A stretch of DNA of 7,634 nucleotides from positions 1-7,634 of the forward strand of contig DJMH01000096.1 in the NCBI GenBank assembly GCA_002435305.1. The letters are read 5' to 3'. Origin of the DNA: Dehalococcoidia bacterium UBA6495. Its GTDB lineage: Bacteria > Chloroflexota > Dehalococcoidia > Lucifugimonadales > UBA826. The notes under the pieces are model-generated. The model was given only the letters and a program-made list of their open reading frames with translations. It did not search any database and was not told the DNA's origin. Position numbers and translations under genes: made by a program. Below, in pieces: positions 1 through 7,073 of this stretch (the stretch's first letter is position 1; every line of letters starts with the position of its first letter).

Positions 1-372
1 TCTGACTGTGAAGAATTAGTGGTCGTTACTCACAGGAGAAGATGTGACTGACCTTGCTAGGAAGATAAGATTTAAAGTAAATCAATCAAATTCATTTATT
101 TTGCTAAAATATATCTATAAAGTCGTAAATGGTAAATGTTCTTTCTCTTTCATTTACTCCTCTGAACAAATATCTTACCTAAAGTCCATCAAAATTATTC
201 TGACTGCACCTGCTCTCAGATAACAAAATTGATTTTTTTAGCAAACAAGTTCACTTGAAAAAATGAAATACTTAAGCCTTCACCTTTCTACAGGCATGTC
301 ATTTTAGTTTTCAAAGGGACCACTCCTTGCTTTTTAACGAGATATAATCTTCAGAAAATTTCTGGATTAGAG
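1..372. other. AT-rich intergenic region, no gene recognised
   Basis: This stretch lies downstream of the cytochrome fusion gene and runs to the left window edge. It is rich in A and T, and all six frames are broken by frequent stops. A frame on the + strand is open from base 1 to a TGA at 49-51, but 16 codons are too few to call a gene. I see no tRNA-like cloverleaf, no promoter I would defend and no strong rho-independent terminator. The only structured elements are a GTAAATG repeat cluster at 125-157 and two weak short hairpins at 246-257 and 352-364. Confidence 0.6.
125..157. repeat. GTAAATG direct and inverted repeat
   Basis: Two tandem copies of GTAAATG (125-131 and 132-138) are followed, after a 12-base pyrimidine spacer (139-150), by the reverse complement CATTTAC at 151-157. 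The second copy and the inverted copy could form a 7-bp AT-rich stem with a 12-base loop. No T-run follows on either strand, so it does not look like an intrinsic terminator. In such AT-rich DNA a match of this size can arise by chance. Function unknown. Confidence 0.35.
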
Positions 373-3300
373 TTATCGAGCAACCGAAGTTAACATTCTG
401 GCCTTGAGCCGCAATCCATCAGGGTCAGTCTCGTCGTTATTCGGCATCCAAGGATCGAGACATGTTACACTCTTGACACAGGAGTCTGTTAGTGTCAAAA
501 GAAAGCTTGTTAGGTCGTTGACCTGTTGATTATTTAATCTGATTTCCTGAATGGCATGTATTAGTGCCTTGCGGTTCTCTTCAAGTTTGGATAAGGCCTT
601 CTTAGTATTTAAGTCGAGAAATTGTGTCTTTAAAGCCGAGTTTACTTGAGTGACATCATAAAGTTCCACAGCCTGAGCTGGGTTTAGATGATGTTTGATT
701 ATACCTTTCAGGTTTACGTATGCGCCGTCGTGTCCGTATGGTCCTGTAACTTCAACGTTGAACAAGGTTGGTGTTCGGAAAGCATACAAGTCTATAGGAT
801 TTCCACTTACGCGGAAGCGACCATAGTCATCGTGGAACCGACCATCTTCTTTACCTGGTCCAATTTGTGGCAGGGCTAAGACGTGGAATTGCTCATCTGT
901 GAAGAAGTCACCACTATGACAGTTAGCACAGCCTGCTCCACCTTCGTCTTCGGACTGGAAGAACATTAGCGCGCCACGTTTTGCTGACTTATCTATAGCA
1001 TTGTTGTTACCTTGTACATACGCCCGCCAACTAGTATCCACGAATACCTGAGAACGTTGATAGGCGCTAAGGGCTTTTGCAATGTTATTTTCATTAATCA
1101 AATTCCTTGGGTTATCTGTATTTCCGAAAACAGATTGAAACTCAGTCAGCCACCTATTACGTTTCAATTCCCCCTTGCCTTCACCATAGTTACCTAACCT
1201 AGCACTGATGTGACGCCTTACAAATCTGCCGGGTCTGTGTGCCTCGAATTCGAAACCCCGCATCTCATCAAGCATAGTAAGGGGGAACCGACTTTGGGCT
1301 GCCACTAAGTCATCTCCAGCATTTGGATCGGCCTCACCAAAAAGTGAATCTGGAGTACGGATACTACTTTGTAATGATGAATTGGTAAATTTGGATGTTC
1401 CATCAATGATATTCAACGTGTCAAGTTTTTCGAATCTCCCATCGTAGGTTAGGACATGGTTAAAAAATGCCACATTAAATGTACTTGTAGCATTGCGTGA
1501 AACAGTTGGACCTTCTGGATGAGTTCTAGCTGAACCCAACAGATCCTGGTCGTGTGCACCAACACCGATAGAGACCGAAAGGGCATCCCCTCCACCCAAC
1601 AGGGGATGGTGGCAGCTCGCGCAGGCTGAATCCAAATCCCCACCCAAAGCTTTACTGAAAAACAGTTTTTTGCCTAATTGAGCCACCGGCTCAATAATGG
1701 AGGGCAGGTCATGGGCATTTCTTGGCTCACCAGTCAGCCCATGCTGGGCGATGATTTTTCGTAATTGTTGGTCAAACTTTTCTTCGGACAGTACATTAGT
1801 TACCTTCAAACACTCACTCTGTCTATTTAGTGCATCACATTCAATTTTTGGTGGATAAGCCTGCTTTATGTTTCTATCTTTTTCTTCCTTTTTCTGATCA
1901 ACAACCGAGTCCTTTTGCGGTATTCTTGAATTTCTGAAAAATCCAGAAAGGCGTGAGACTTTCAGCAACGTCTGTGGGGATAAATCCGTCACTATTGAAA
2001 CGACATTATCAGGCCAGTGAATTTCAAGAGAATAAAGTGATGTATTGGTAGGAAATCCGAAATGTAACCGTGGTGGATCACCTGAGAGGTAACCGCTGGC
2101 AACACGAACATCACGCTTGAAATTGCCTGCACTAGTTTTCAGATAGACAACTGTTCCAATTGCTCGAGTGTTTCTAATTTCGCCCATTTGAGGTTGAAAA
2201 GCCAAGGGTGAGTCGTTATGCCAGTGCAAATCGACTTGCAGGCTTTCACCACCGCAAAGGCGGTTCTCTAAGAGCTGAGCTGGTCCTCGTAAATTGTTGA
2301 CCACGATGTCAAGATCACCATCACCGTCCAGGTCCCCCATGCTCATACCACGACCTCCGAAAGTTGATCCAAGTTTCCATTCCGGTGCCGGCTTGAAATA
2401 GCCATTACCAATGTTGCGAAAGACTTGGTTAGCTTCTATCAGTTCGTGATTGTCTAAATGAGCAAATACGGTTGACTCAGCCATTCCATTTACGACATAC
2501 AAATCTAGAAGACCATCCTGATCTAAATCACCGAACTTGGCTGACCAACTCCAACCTGTGGCATCAAGTCCCCTTGGTCGCGCAGCATCTTGATATCCAA
2601 CTACTCCAGTATTAACCAAGAGAACATTGGCCATGATCTGAGGATCACCTGCATTTCGGTTATGGTCCATGTCTGCCATCAAAGGCTCGTAGGCTGCCAC
2701 AGTGGTATCCGTCTCATCGTAGGGCATCATGTCAGTAGAGTATAGTTCCGAAATTTGGTCATTATCCACGTCACCAACATCCAGGCTCATGGTACTGTAA
2801 CTTGTGGTATCAAAGGAAGTTGGAATCCAACCATTGACTTGCAGACTCCAAGGAAACTCTAATATTTTCTCTTTACTATTGATATTTCCTGAAGAGGTGG
2901 TCGTAGCCATACGCAGCCAGGCGTAATCAGGCACAGCAAAGTCATTTCCAACAACAATATCTTTCGATCCGTCCCGATTAATATCAAAAAACGCGATAGC
3001 CATAGCCTGTGCCTTTTCTGCCAGCCGATTGGGGACATATTTACCTTCTTGGTTGATGTATATCAAAACACCTGCACCGTTACCAATCAGGAAATCGTTG
3101 CCTTGGTTCTCCAATAGACTGGCGTCGTATGAGCCGGTAACCAAGTCAAGGTCTCCGTCAAGGTCAAGATCCGCCCAGTTCAAGGCGTAGGCTGGCCAAG
3201 CAATTCCGGGCAACACCTGTTGAACAAAACTAGTGCCTGACGCTCTTTGAATGCCGTTAAAACTGTCCGTAGAATCAGGTTGGCCGGTATTTCTTAAGTA

Positions 3301-3789
3301 GTTGAACGCACCGTTACGGCGGGTCATGACGATATCAAGCCAGCCATCTGCGTCCACATCTACCAAGTTGACTGCTCTTGTATTACCAAAGGACATGTGT
3401 TCACTTATAAAATTTGGAAAAAACCCATCATCCATGTTTTGAGTAACCTGGTTCCATAGTATAGTGTTAGTCCCTGAGTGGTTCCCTAGTACAACATCAA
3501 GGTCACTATCGCCATCAAGATCCCCCAAGGCAACGCCGGCACCATTAGCCTCGAACTGGTCCACCGTGTCTCCGTCTACAGAGGTGTAGTGGTCAAGGTT
3601 GTGAGTGATGAAGCCGGCAGAACAGGATAACTTTTGTTTGGACAGTTTTTCGGACCATACACTAACCTTTCCTGTTCCGGGAAGGTCAAATGTTTTTACA
3701 ATTTCCCGGCCATCAGATGCGAATGGTCTTGCTAACAGGAAACAAACTGCCAAAACTAATCCACTAATGTTAATTCCTCTGATCAGCAT
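373..3789 (-). CDS. Exported FG-GAP propeller / UnbV / di-heme cytochrome c peroxidase (MauG-type) fusion protein
   Basis: This 1138-residue protein joins two modules usually found as separate proteins. Residues 1-25 are a signal peptide: basic start, hydrophobic core about 8-20, likely cleavage near PFA-S. Seven DxDxDG-like calcium loops of the FG-GAP/VCBS type start at residues 90, 144, 207, 269, 340, 421 and 486, fitting a seven-bladed propeller. An ASPIC/UnbV domain follows at about 543-613 (GYLSGDPPRLHFG, then HWPD). After a charged linker (about 614-665) comes a complete bacterial di-heme peroxidase domain to about 1100, with heme motifs CASCH (723-727) and CANCH (954-958), TYDGR (781-785), the P-x-x-x-x-EM segment ending at E842-M843, and FRTPTLFNV then GPYGHDG (1016-1022). 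The tail has two cysteines (1104, 1110) and an acidic stretch. Expected location is outside the cytoplasmic membrane, with hemes attached after secretion. By family it reduces peroxide or oxidises a partner; the actual substrate is unknown. ATG start; GGAAG lies about 12 bases upstream. Confidence 0.93.
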   Translation of the reverse strand: MLIRGINISGLVLAVCFLLARPFASDGREIVKTFDLPGTGKVSVWSEKLSKQKLSCSAGFITHNLDHYTSVDGDTVDQFEANGAGVALGDLDGDSDLDVVLGNHSGTNTILWNQVTQNMDDGFFPNFISEHMSFGNTRAVNLVDVDADGWLDIVMTRRNGAFNYLRNTGQPDSTDSFNGIQRASGTSFVQQVLPGIAWPAYALNWADLDLDGDLDLVTGSYDASLLENQGNDFLIGNGAGVLIYINQEGKYVPNRLAEKAQAMAIAFFDINRDGSKDIVVGNDFAVPDYAWLRMATTTSSGNINSKEKILEFPWSLQVNGWIPTSFDTTSYSTMSLDVGDVDNDQISELYSTDMMPYDETDTTVAAYEPLMADMDHNRNAGDPQIMANVLLVNTGVVGYQDAARPRGLDATGWSWSAKFGDLDQDGLLDLYVVNGMAESTVFAHLDNHELIEANQVFRNIGNGYFKPAPEWKLGSTFGGRGMSMGDLDGDGDLDIVVNNLRGPAQLLENRLCGGESLQVDLHWHNDSPLAFQPQMGEIRNTRAIGTVVYLKTSAGNFKRDVRVASGYLSGDPPRLHFGFPTNTSLYSLEIHWPDNVVSIVTDLSPQTLLKVSRLSGFFRNSRIPQKDSVVDQKKEEKDRNIKQAYPPKIECDALNRQSECLKVTNVLSEEKFDQQLRKIIAQHGLTGEPRNAHDLPSIIEPVAQLGKKLFFSKALGGDLDSACASCHHPLLGGGDALSVSIGVGAHDQDLLGSARTHPEGPTVSRNATSTFNVAFFNHVLTYDGRFEKLDTLNIIDGTSKFTNSSLQSSIRTPDSLFGEADPNAGDDLVAAQSRFPLTMLDEMRGFEFEAHRPGRFVRRHISARLGNYGEGKGELKRNRWLTEFQSVFGNTDNPRNLINENNIAKALSAYQRSQVFVDTSWRAYVQGNNNAIDKSAKRGALMFFQSEDEGGAGCANCHSGDFFTDEQFHVLALPQIGPGKEDGRFHDDYGRFRVSGNPIDLYAFRTPTLFNVEVTGPYGHDGAYVNLKGIIKHHLNPAQAVELYDVTQVNSALKTQFLDLNTKKALSKLEENRKALIHAIQEIRLNNQQVNDLTSFLLTLTDSCVKSVTCLDPWMPNNDETDPDGLRLKARMLTSVAR

Positions 3790-3963
3790 TTTATTCTTAT
3801 TCTTCCGGTTTAACTTAATTGTAGTCGCTCATAAAGCGATAATCGAAGCTTAAAGACGTCAATTGGATCTAAATGCTGTATATGCCTTTCAAGTCATAAA
3901 ATATAAAAATCTGCTGTAATCAACTTAAATTTTGAAACATTAACCATCAATTCCTGAGTATTG
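3790..3963. other. Intergenic gap upstream of the cytochrome fusion gene
   Basis: These 174 AT-rich bases separate the deacetylase stop from the start of the fusion gene. The length leaves room for a separate promoter for the fusion gene. On the minus strand a TTGACG hexamer (3857-3862) resembles a -35 box, but no good -10 box sits at the usual distance. The short palindrome CGATAATCG lies at 3837-3845. I see no G+C-rich hairpin with a T-run, so I cannot show that the deacetylase transcript ends here. Confidence 0.4.
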
Positions 3964-4776
3964 TTAGCTTACTCCATCAAAGAGGTCATTCAATCGATCA
4001 GCTGGGAATCCTCCACGAGCACCTCCGAGCACAAAGGTTTCGAACCTGAAAAAGTCAGGGCGACCATCGAGCAATTCGTTAATGCGCTCTTCCGTTCCAA
4101 ACTGAGACCGATGTGCATAAACACCTAAACGTTTGCGATCAGCATAACCAGAAATATCAATTTGAGCACAGATTGAGTCATCAGATACTCCGAATATGTT
4201 AGGGTCAAGATCGGAGTTTGAAGAACCTGCAAATCTCCTTTGCATTTCTTCCACCTGAGTGATAGTTCTAGCAGGATAATACAGCCTTTGTGGTGCAGGC
4301 TGCATCACGCTTCCCGCTGACCAGAAGGCCGCAAGAGCAGCACGATGAATTGTGATGTGATCGATATGACCATACATACCATGAGGATCAAAGGTGATGA
4401 TGATTTCCGGATGAATAGAACCAATGCGATCCAGTATTTTTTCCTCAATTTTAAAAATATCTGCGTTCATGAAGGCTTGTGGATTCTGCAAACCAACTTC
4501 AATTGGGAAGCCTGAATCTTGATAATCCAAGAAAATTGGAGGGGAGATACCTAGAGCTTTGCAAGTAGCCGCAAGTTCATCAACACGTAATAAACCCCGT
4601 TCCGGACCTTTTGGGTAACTATTGGGCTCCATGTCTGGGTGGACAATTTCACCCTCTTCTCCTCGTGTGGCACAGATAAGGCTGACCTGATGGCCTTCAT
4701 CAGCATATCTGGCAAGAGTTCCTCCGCATGAGAAAACTTCGTCATCGGGATGTGCAAATATCGCTAGTAATTTCAT
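3964..4776 (-). CDS. PIG-L/LmbE family zinc-dependent deacetylase
   Basis: A 270-residue cytoplasmic enzyme of the PIG-L (LmbE-like) family, which hydrolyses N-acetyl groups from sugars or sugar conjugates; relatives include MshB (mycothiol) and BshB (bacillithiol) deacetylases. The signature AHPDDE is at residues 8-13, giving metal ligands H9 and D12, with D11 as the likely catalytic base. The second signature GHIDHITIH (136-144) supplies the third metal-binding histidine, probably H140. A TRGEEG segment at about 37-42 is also typical. Length is normal for the family and there is no signal peptide. I chose the ATG at 4774-4776; a TTG two codons upstream (4780-4782) is possible, but it sits only 4 bases from the AAAGG site. 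The gene follows the two sugar permeases after 134 bases, so a role in processing the imported sugar is plausible. The substrate cannot be read from the sequence, and thiol-cofactor or antibiotic-related deacetylation are alternatives. Confidence 0.93.
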   Translation of the reverse strand: MKLLAIFAHPDDEVFSCGGTLARYADEGHQVSLICATRGEEGEIVHPDMEPNSYPKGPERGLLRVDELAATCKALGISPPIFLDYQDSGFPIEVGLQNPQAFMNADIFKIEEKILDRIGSIHPEIIITFDPHGMYGHIDHITIHRAALAAFWSAGSVMQPAPQRLYYPARTITQVEEMQRRFAGSSNSDLDPNIFGVSDDSICAQIDISGYADRKRLGVYAHRSQFGTEERINELLDGRPDFFRFETFVLGGARGGFPADRLNDLFDGVS

Positions 4777-4786
4777 ATACAATCAA

Positions 4787-4791
4787 CCTTT
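4787..4791 (-). promoter_or_regulatory. Ribosome binding site deciding the deacetylase start
   Basis: The minus strand reads AAAGG here. It is 10 bases from the ATG at 4774-4776 and 4 bases from the in-frame TTG at 4780-4782. The spacing and codon quality both favour the ATG, giving MKLLAIFAHPDDE as the N-terminus, the usual short lead into the PIG-L motif. Confidence 0.6.
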
Positions 4792-4910
4792 CATTGAGAA
4801 AAAATTTGCTTAGCCGTTTGTTGCTGCTTCCTCATTTGGACTTTAGACCAATTGATTGGCAAGGATTTTAGTATTCGAGTAAGGACCAATATTACAAGAT
4901 CAGGAAGAAT

Positions 4911-5735
4911 TTAACGACCTCCCATTCCAGAAATAGTAACTCCACTAATAATCCATTTTTGTGCAAAAAGATAGATGATTACAATCGGTAATAACGCAAT
5001 GACAGCTGCTGACATAAGAAGTTCCCATTGCACACTGTACTGTCCCTGAAAAGAACTAAGCCCAACTGGGATCGTGCGCATCTCTACCCTGTTGGTCACC
5101 ACCAAAGGCCACAAGAACTCGTTCCAATTGCCCAAAAAAGTAAAAATTCCCAAAGCTGCTGTCACTGGACCTGCATTGGGCATAATAACTTTCCACCAGA
5201 TTTGCCATGAGGATGCCCCGTCTATCCGCGCAGCATCATCAAGCACTGTCGGTATTCCCCGGAATGCTTGACGGTAGAGAAAGGTTGCAACTGCTGAAAA
5301 TGCTGGTGGTAGAATTAGGGCAGCATAAGTGTCGTACCAACCAAATTCTCGCACGATCAGGAAGTTTGGAATTAGAAGTACAGGGAAAGGAATCATCAAG
5401 GTGGCAAGATAAGTAAAAAATAGAATCTCTCGCCCGCGAAACTTAAGTCGTGCGAAAGCAAACGCTGCTAAAGACGACGTGATCAAAACTATGAAAGTCA
5501 CCGACAACGCTACCACGATACTGTTGACATAGTATCGGCCAAATGGCACCACAGTAAGGGCATCCAAATAGTTTTCCCAACGAATCTCGCTTGGGATCCA
5601 GATAGGTGGATAGGTAAATATTTCCTTTGGATTTTTTAGCGATGTGCTTAACATCCAAAGAAAAGGCATCAGCATAATAAAACCGACAACCATCAAAACA
5701 AGATGTAAAAATCCTTTCCGGAACTTTATGTACAT
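4911..5735 (-). CDS. Carbohydrate ABC transporter permease, MalG/UgpE type (CUT1)
   Basis: A 274-residue inner-membrane permease, one half of the channel of a CUT1-type sugar importer. Six hydrophobic segments are visible at about 11-30, 70-96, 105-128, 138-157, 193-213 and 238-259. The cytoplasmic EAA loop that contacts the ATPase is at 166-186 (DDAARIDGASSWQIWWKVIMP). The C-terminus ends ISGVTISGMGGR, the position where MalG-like proteins carry their short conserved tail. Length is typical. The ATG start is supported by AAGGGA at 5744-5749, 8 bases upstream. The gene begins 39 bases after the other permease and is almost certainly co-transcribed with it; the two should form a heterodimer. 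The transported sugar cannot be predicted from the permease alone. Confidence 0.95.
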   Translation of the reverse strand: MYIKFRKGFLHLVLMVVGFIMLMPFLWMLSTSLKNPKEIFTYPPIWIPSEIRWENYLDALTVVPFGRYYVNSIVVALSVTFIVLITSSLAAFAFARLKFRGREILFFTYLATLMIPFPVLLIPNFLIVREFGWYDTYAALILPPAFSAVATFLYRQAFRGIPTVLDDAARIDGASSWQIWWKVIMPNAGPVTAALGIFTFLGNWNEFLWPLVVTNRVEMRTIPVGLSSFQGQYSVQWELLMSAAVIALLPIVIIYLFAQKWIISGVTISGMGGR

Positions 5736-5774
5736 TATTTCTTTCCCTTAAGATTATTACAAGCTTCAAATAAG

Positions 5775-6707
5775 TTAAGATTCATAGTGTACCCATCGTC
5801 GTTGCAACCAGGTTTGAACAATCATCAGTATCATGATCACCAAGAAGAGCAGCCATGCAATAGCAGCTGCCTTGCCCATCAACCCATATTCAAAAGCATT
5901 CTGATAAATGTACTGAACCACGGATAGTGATGATTGCGCTGGCCCCCCTCTCGTGAGAACATAGGGCTCAGCAAACAATTGAAACGCTCCAATCATTTGG
6001 ATAATGATCAAGAAAAAGGTCGTTGGGCTTACCATTGGAATGGTGACATGAAAAAAACGCTGCCAATTCCCAGCTCCATCAACACGTGCAGCATCATATA
6101 ACGACTCAGGTACCCCTTGGAGGCCAGCCAAGTAAATCACCATCGAAAAACCCACGTTTTTCCAAATGGTTAGCATGGCAACCGCACTTTTTGATAGTTC
6201 TTGACTGTTTAACCAATCAGGCGGTGCAACCGCCCAACCTGTGACATCAGCAATCTGCCAGATCCAACCACTTGCAATTCCAAAATCTCTGTTTAAAAAA
6301 AACTGAAACACTATTGCAACTGCCACAATATTAGTGATGACTGGCATAAAGATCACTAACCGGTACCAAATAATTCCACGAATTGACTGATTCAGGGCCA
6401 CAGCCAAGATCAGCCCCAACAGTAGCTGCACTGGGACAATTAAAATTACGTAAATTAGGGTATTACCTGCTACCTTCAAAAAAATTCGGTCGGCAGTTAA
6501 CAACTCGTAGTAGTTTTCAAAACCTACAAATTTTATAGGTTGTATTAGATTCCACTCTGTGAAACTAAGAACTAACGATATTAAGACAGGAATCAATACG
6601 AACGCAGTAAATCCAAGTAAACTTGGGAGCAAGAAAAGATACCCCTCGCTCTGTTGGCGGGAACTCCAGCGCCCCCATTGGGGATCAAAGCGAGGTGATT
6701 TTTCCAT
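5775..6707 (-). CDS. Carbohydrate ABC transporter permease, MalF/UgpA type (CUT1)
   Basis: A 310-residue inner-membrane permease, partner of the MalG-type protein encoded next. A hydrophilic N-terminus of about 21 residues is followed by membrane segments at about 22-48, 81-106, 116-137, 174-197, 228-250 and 282-301. The EAA loop is at 201-224 (ESLYDAARVDGAGNWQRFFH, then VTIP), and the conserved LTRGGP element typical of this subfamily is at 251-256. The size matches the short UgpA/LacF-like class, without the large extra periplasmic loop of E. coli MalF. The ATG at 6705-6707 is the only reasonable start: an in-frame TGA lies nine codons upstream and the next Met is residue 121. No Shine-Dalgarno sequence is visible; the 20 bases upstream on the minus strand are C- and T-rich. 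The gene follows the binding-protein gene after 381 bases, so it may have its own promoter or rely on read-through. Confidence 0.95.
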   Translation of the reverse strand: MEKSPRFDPQWGRWSSRQQSEGYLFLLPSLLGFTAFVLIPVLISLVLSFTEWNLIQPIKFVGFENYYELLTADRIFLKVAGNTLIYVILIVPVQLLLGLILAVALNQSIRGIIWYRLVIFMPVITNIVAVAIVFQFFLNRDFGIASGWIWQIADVTGWAVAPPDWLNSQELSKSAVAMLTIWKNVGFSMVIYLAGLQGVPESLYDAARVDGAGNWQRFFHVTIPMVSPTTFFLIIIQMIGAFQLFAEPYVLTRGGPAQSSLSVVQYIYQNAFEYGLMGKAAAIAWLLFLVIMILMIVQTWLQRRWVHYES

Positions 6708-6767
6708 CGGGGAAATTTGTGGGGTGAGTGTTCAAGAATAGATATACATGAACCTACTTTGATAAAC

Positions 6768-6790
6768 TTGAAAACATTAAGAGTTTTCAA
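6768..6790. promoter_or_regulatory. Inverted repeat upstream of the permease genes, possible operator
   Basis: TTGAAAAC (6768-6775) and GTTTTCAA (6783-6790) are perfect 8-bp inverted arms around a 7-base spacer. The centre lies about 72 bases upstream of the MalF-type start codon, a position that suits either an operator or a leader hairpin. The arm and spacer sizes fit binding of a dimeric regulator. No regulator gene is in the window, and AT-rich DNA yields such repeats by chance more often than mixed DNA, so the regulatory role is inference. Confidence 0.35.
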
Positions 6791-6815
6791 AGAGTACCAT
6801 CATAGCCTGATAAAC

Positions 6816-6830
6816 AGAGATATCATCTCT
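6816..6830. repeat. Short perfect inverted repeat
   Basis: AGAGAT (6816-6821) and ATCTCT (6825-6830) flank the three bases ATC. The RNA could form a 6-bp stem with a tight loop. There is no T-run after it on the minus strand, so it is unlikely to be a terminator on its own. It lies between the 14-bp palindrome and the inverted repeat nearest the permease start. Confidence 0.3.
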
Positions 6831-6860
6831 TCAGAGCTACAAACAATTGAAGTCCTGGAC

Positions 6861-6879
6861 ATCATTCTACCTAAATGAT
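6861..6879. repeat. ATCATT / AATGAT inverted repeat
   Basis: Two perfect 6-bp arms, at 6861-6866 and 6874-6879, are separated by 7 bases. This is the same spacer length as the 8-bp inverted repeat at 6768-6790, although the arm sequences differ. It may be a chance match in AT-rich DNA. Confidence 0.25.
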
Positions 6880-6902
6880 TAAGTGTGTTTGAATTGTCCT
6901 AC

Positions 6903-6916
6903 TCAATTGCAATTGA
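6903..6916. promoter_or_regulatory. Perfect 14-bp palindrome TCAATTGCAATTGA
   Basis: The two half-sites TCAATTG and CAATTGA abut with no spacer and are exact reverse complements. A further CAATTGA occurs at 6844-6850. A gapless palindrome of this length is a common form of operator for dimeric regulators of sugar genes. Its own centre is G-C, not the C-G centre of classical LacI-family operators. A role is inferred only from symmetry and position, about 200 bases upstream of the permease start. Confidence 0.35.
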
Positions 6917-7045
6917 ACGTTTATTCCTTTAGGTTGCTTCTCATTGGTCAGTAACTTTGTGAATGCATCTCACTCATCAGTGTTACATACAACCGTTCAA
7001 GTTCCTTACTTTCACAAATCTATCTTTAAGTAAACAATCTCTATT

Positions 7046-7073
7046 GTGGGTTCCTCGTTATAGACGAACCCAC
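7046..7073 (-). terminator. Stem-loop 15 bases after the binding-protein stop
   Basis: GTGGGTTC (7046-7053) and GAACCCAC (7066-7073) form a perfect 8-bp stem. Inside the 12-base loop, TC and GA can pair beyond a C-C mismatch, leaving a 6-base loop. On the minus strand the stem is followed by an A/T-rich stretch with several T residues but no clean T-run, so complete termination is uncertain. Its place, 15 bases beyond the stop codon, suits either partial termination or protection of the binding-protein mRNA 3' end, as known between binding protein and permease genes of sugar operons such as malE-malF. Confidence 0.6.

Noticed and set aside
1..51. Open + strand frame at the left edge ending in TGA at 49-51
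   Set aside because: Only 16 codons are visible, with no recognisable family motif, so it cannot be told from a chance opening.
246..257. CAAGT-TC-ACTTG hairpin as terminator of the cytochrome fusion gene
   Set aside because: The stem is only 5 bp with a 2-base loop, is over 100 bases from the stop codon, and has no clean T-run on the minus strand.
352..364. CAGAA-AAT-TTCTG hairpin just after the fusion gene stop
   Set aside because: Short AT-rich stem with no following T-run; too weak to call a terminator.
3742..3744. Cysteine at residue 16 of the fusion protein as a lipoprotein lipobox
   Set aside because: The preceding residue is Val (LAVC), whereas a lipobox needs Gly, Ala or Ser before the Cys, and the Cys lies inside the hydrophobic core.
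3605..3853. 82-codon open frame on the + strand
   Set aside because: It mostly overlaps the signal-peptide and propeller coding region antisense, has no family motif, and has no supported start.
3857..3862. TTGACG as a -35 box for the fusion gene
   Set aside because: No acceptable -10 hexamer at 16-18 bases; the nearest AT-rich hexamers are at about 12 and 21 bases.
4848..4859. CCAAT-TG-ATTGG inverted repeat before the deacetylase gene
   Set aside because: The arms are only 5 bp, there is no paired site nearby, and a chance match is likely in this AT-rich gap.
5028..5416. Overlapping open frames on the + strand
   Set aside because: They lie antisense inside a clear permease gene, and their translations show no membrane or domain pattern.
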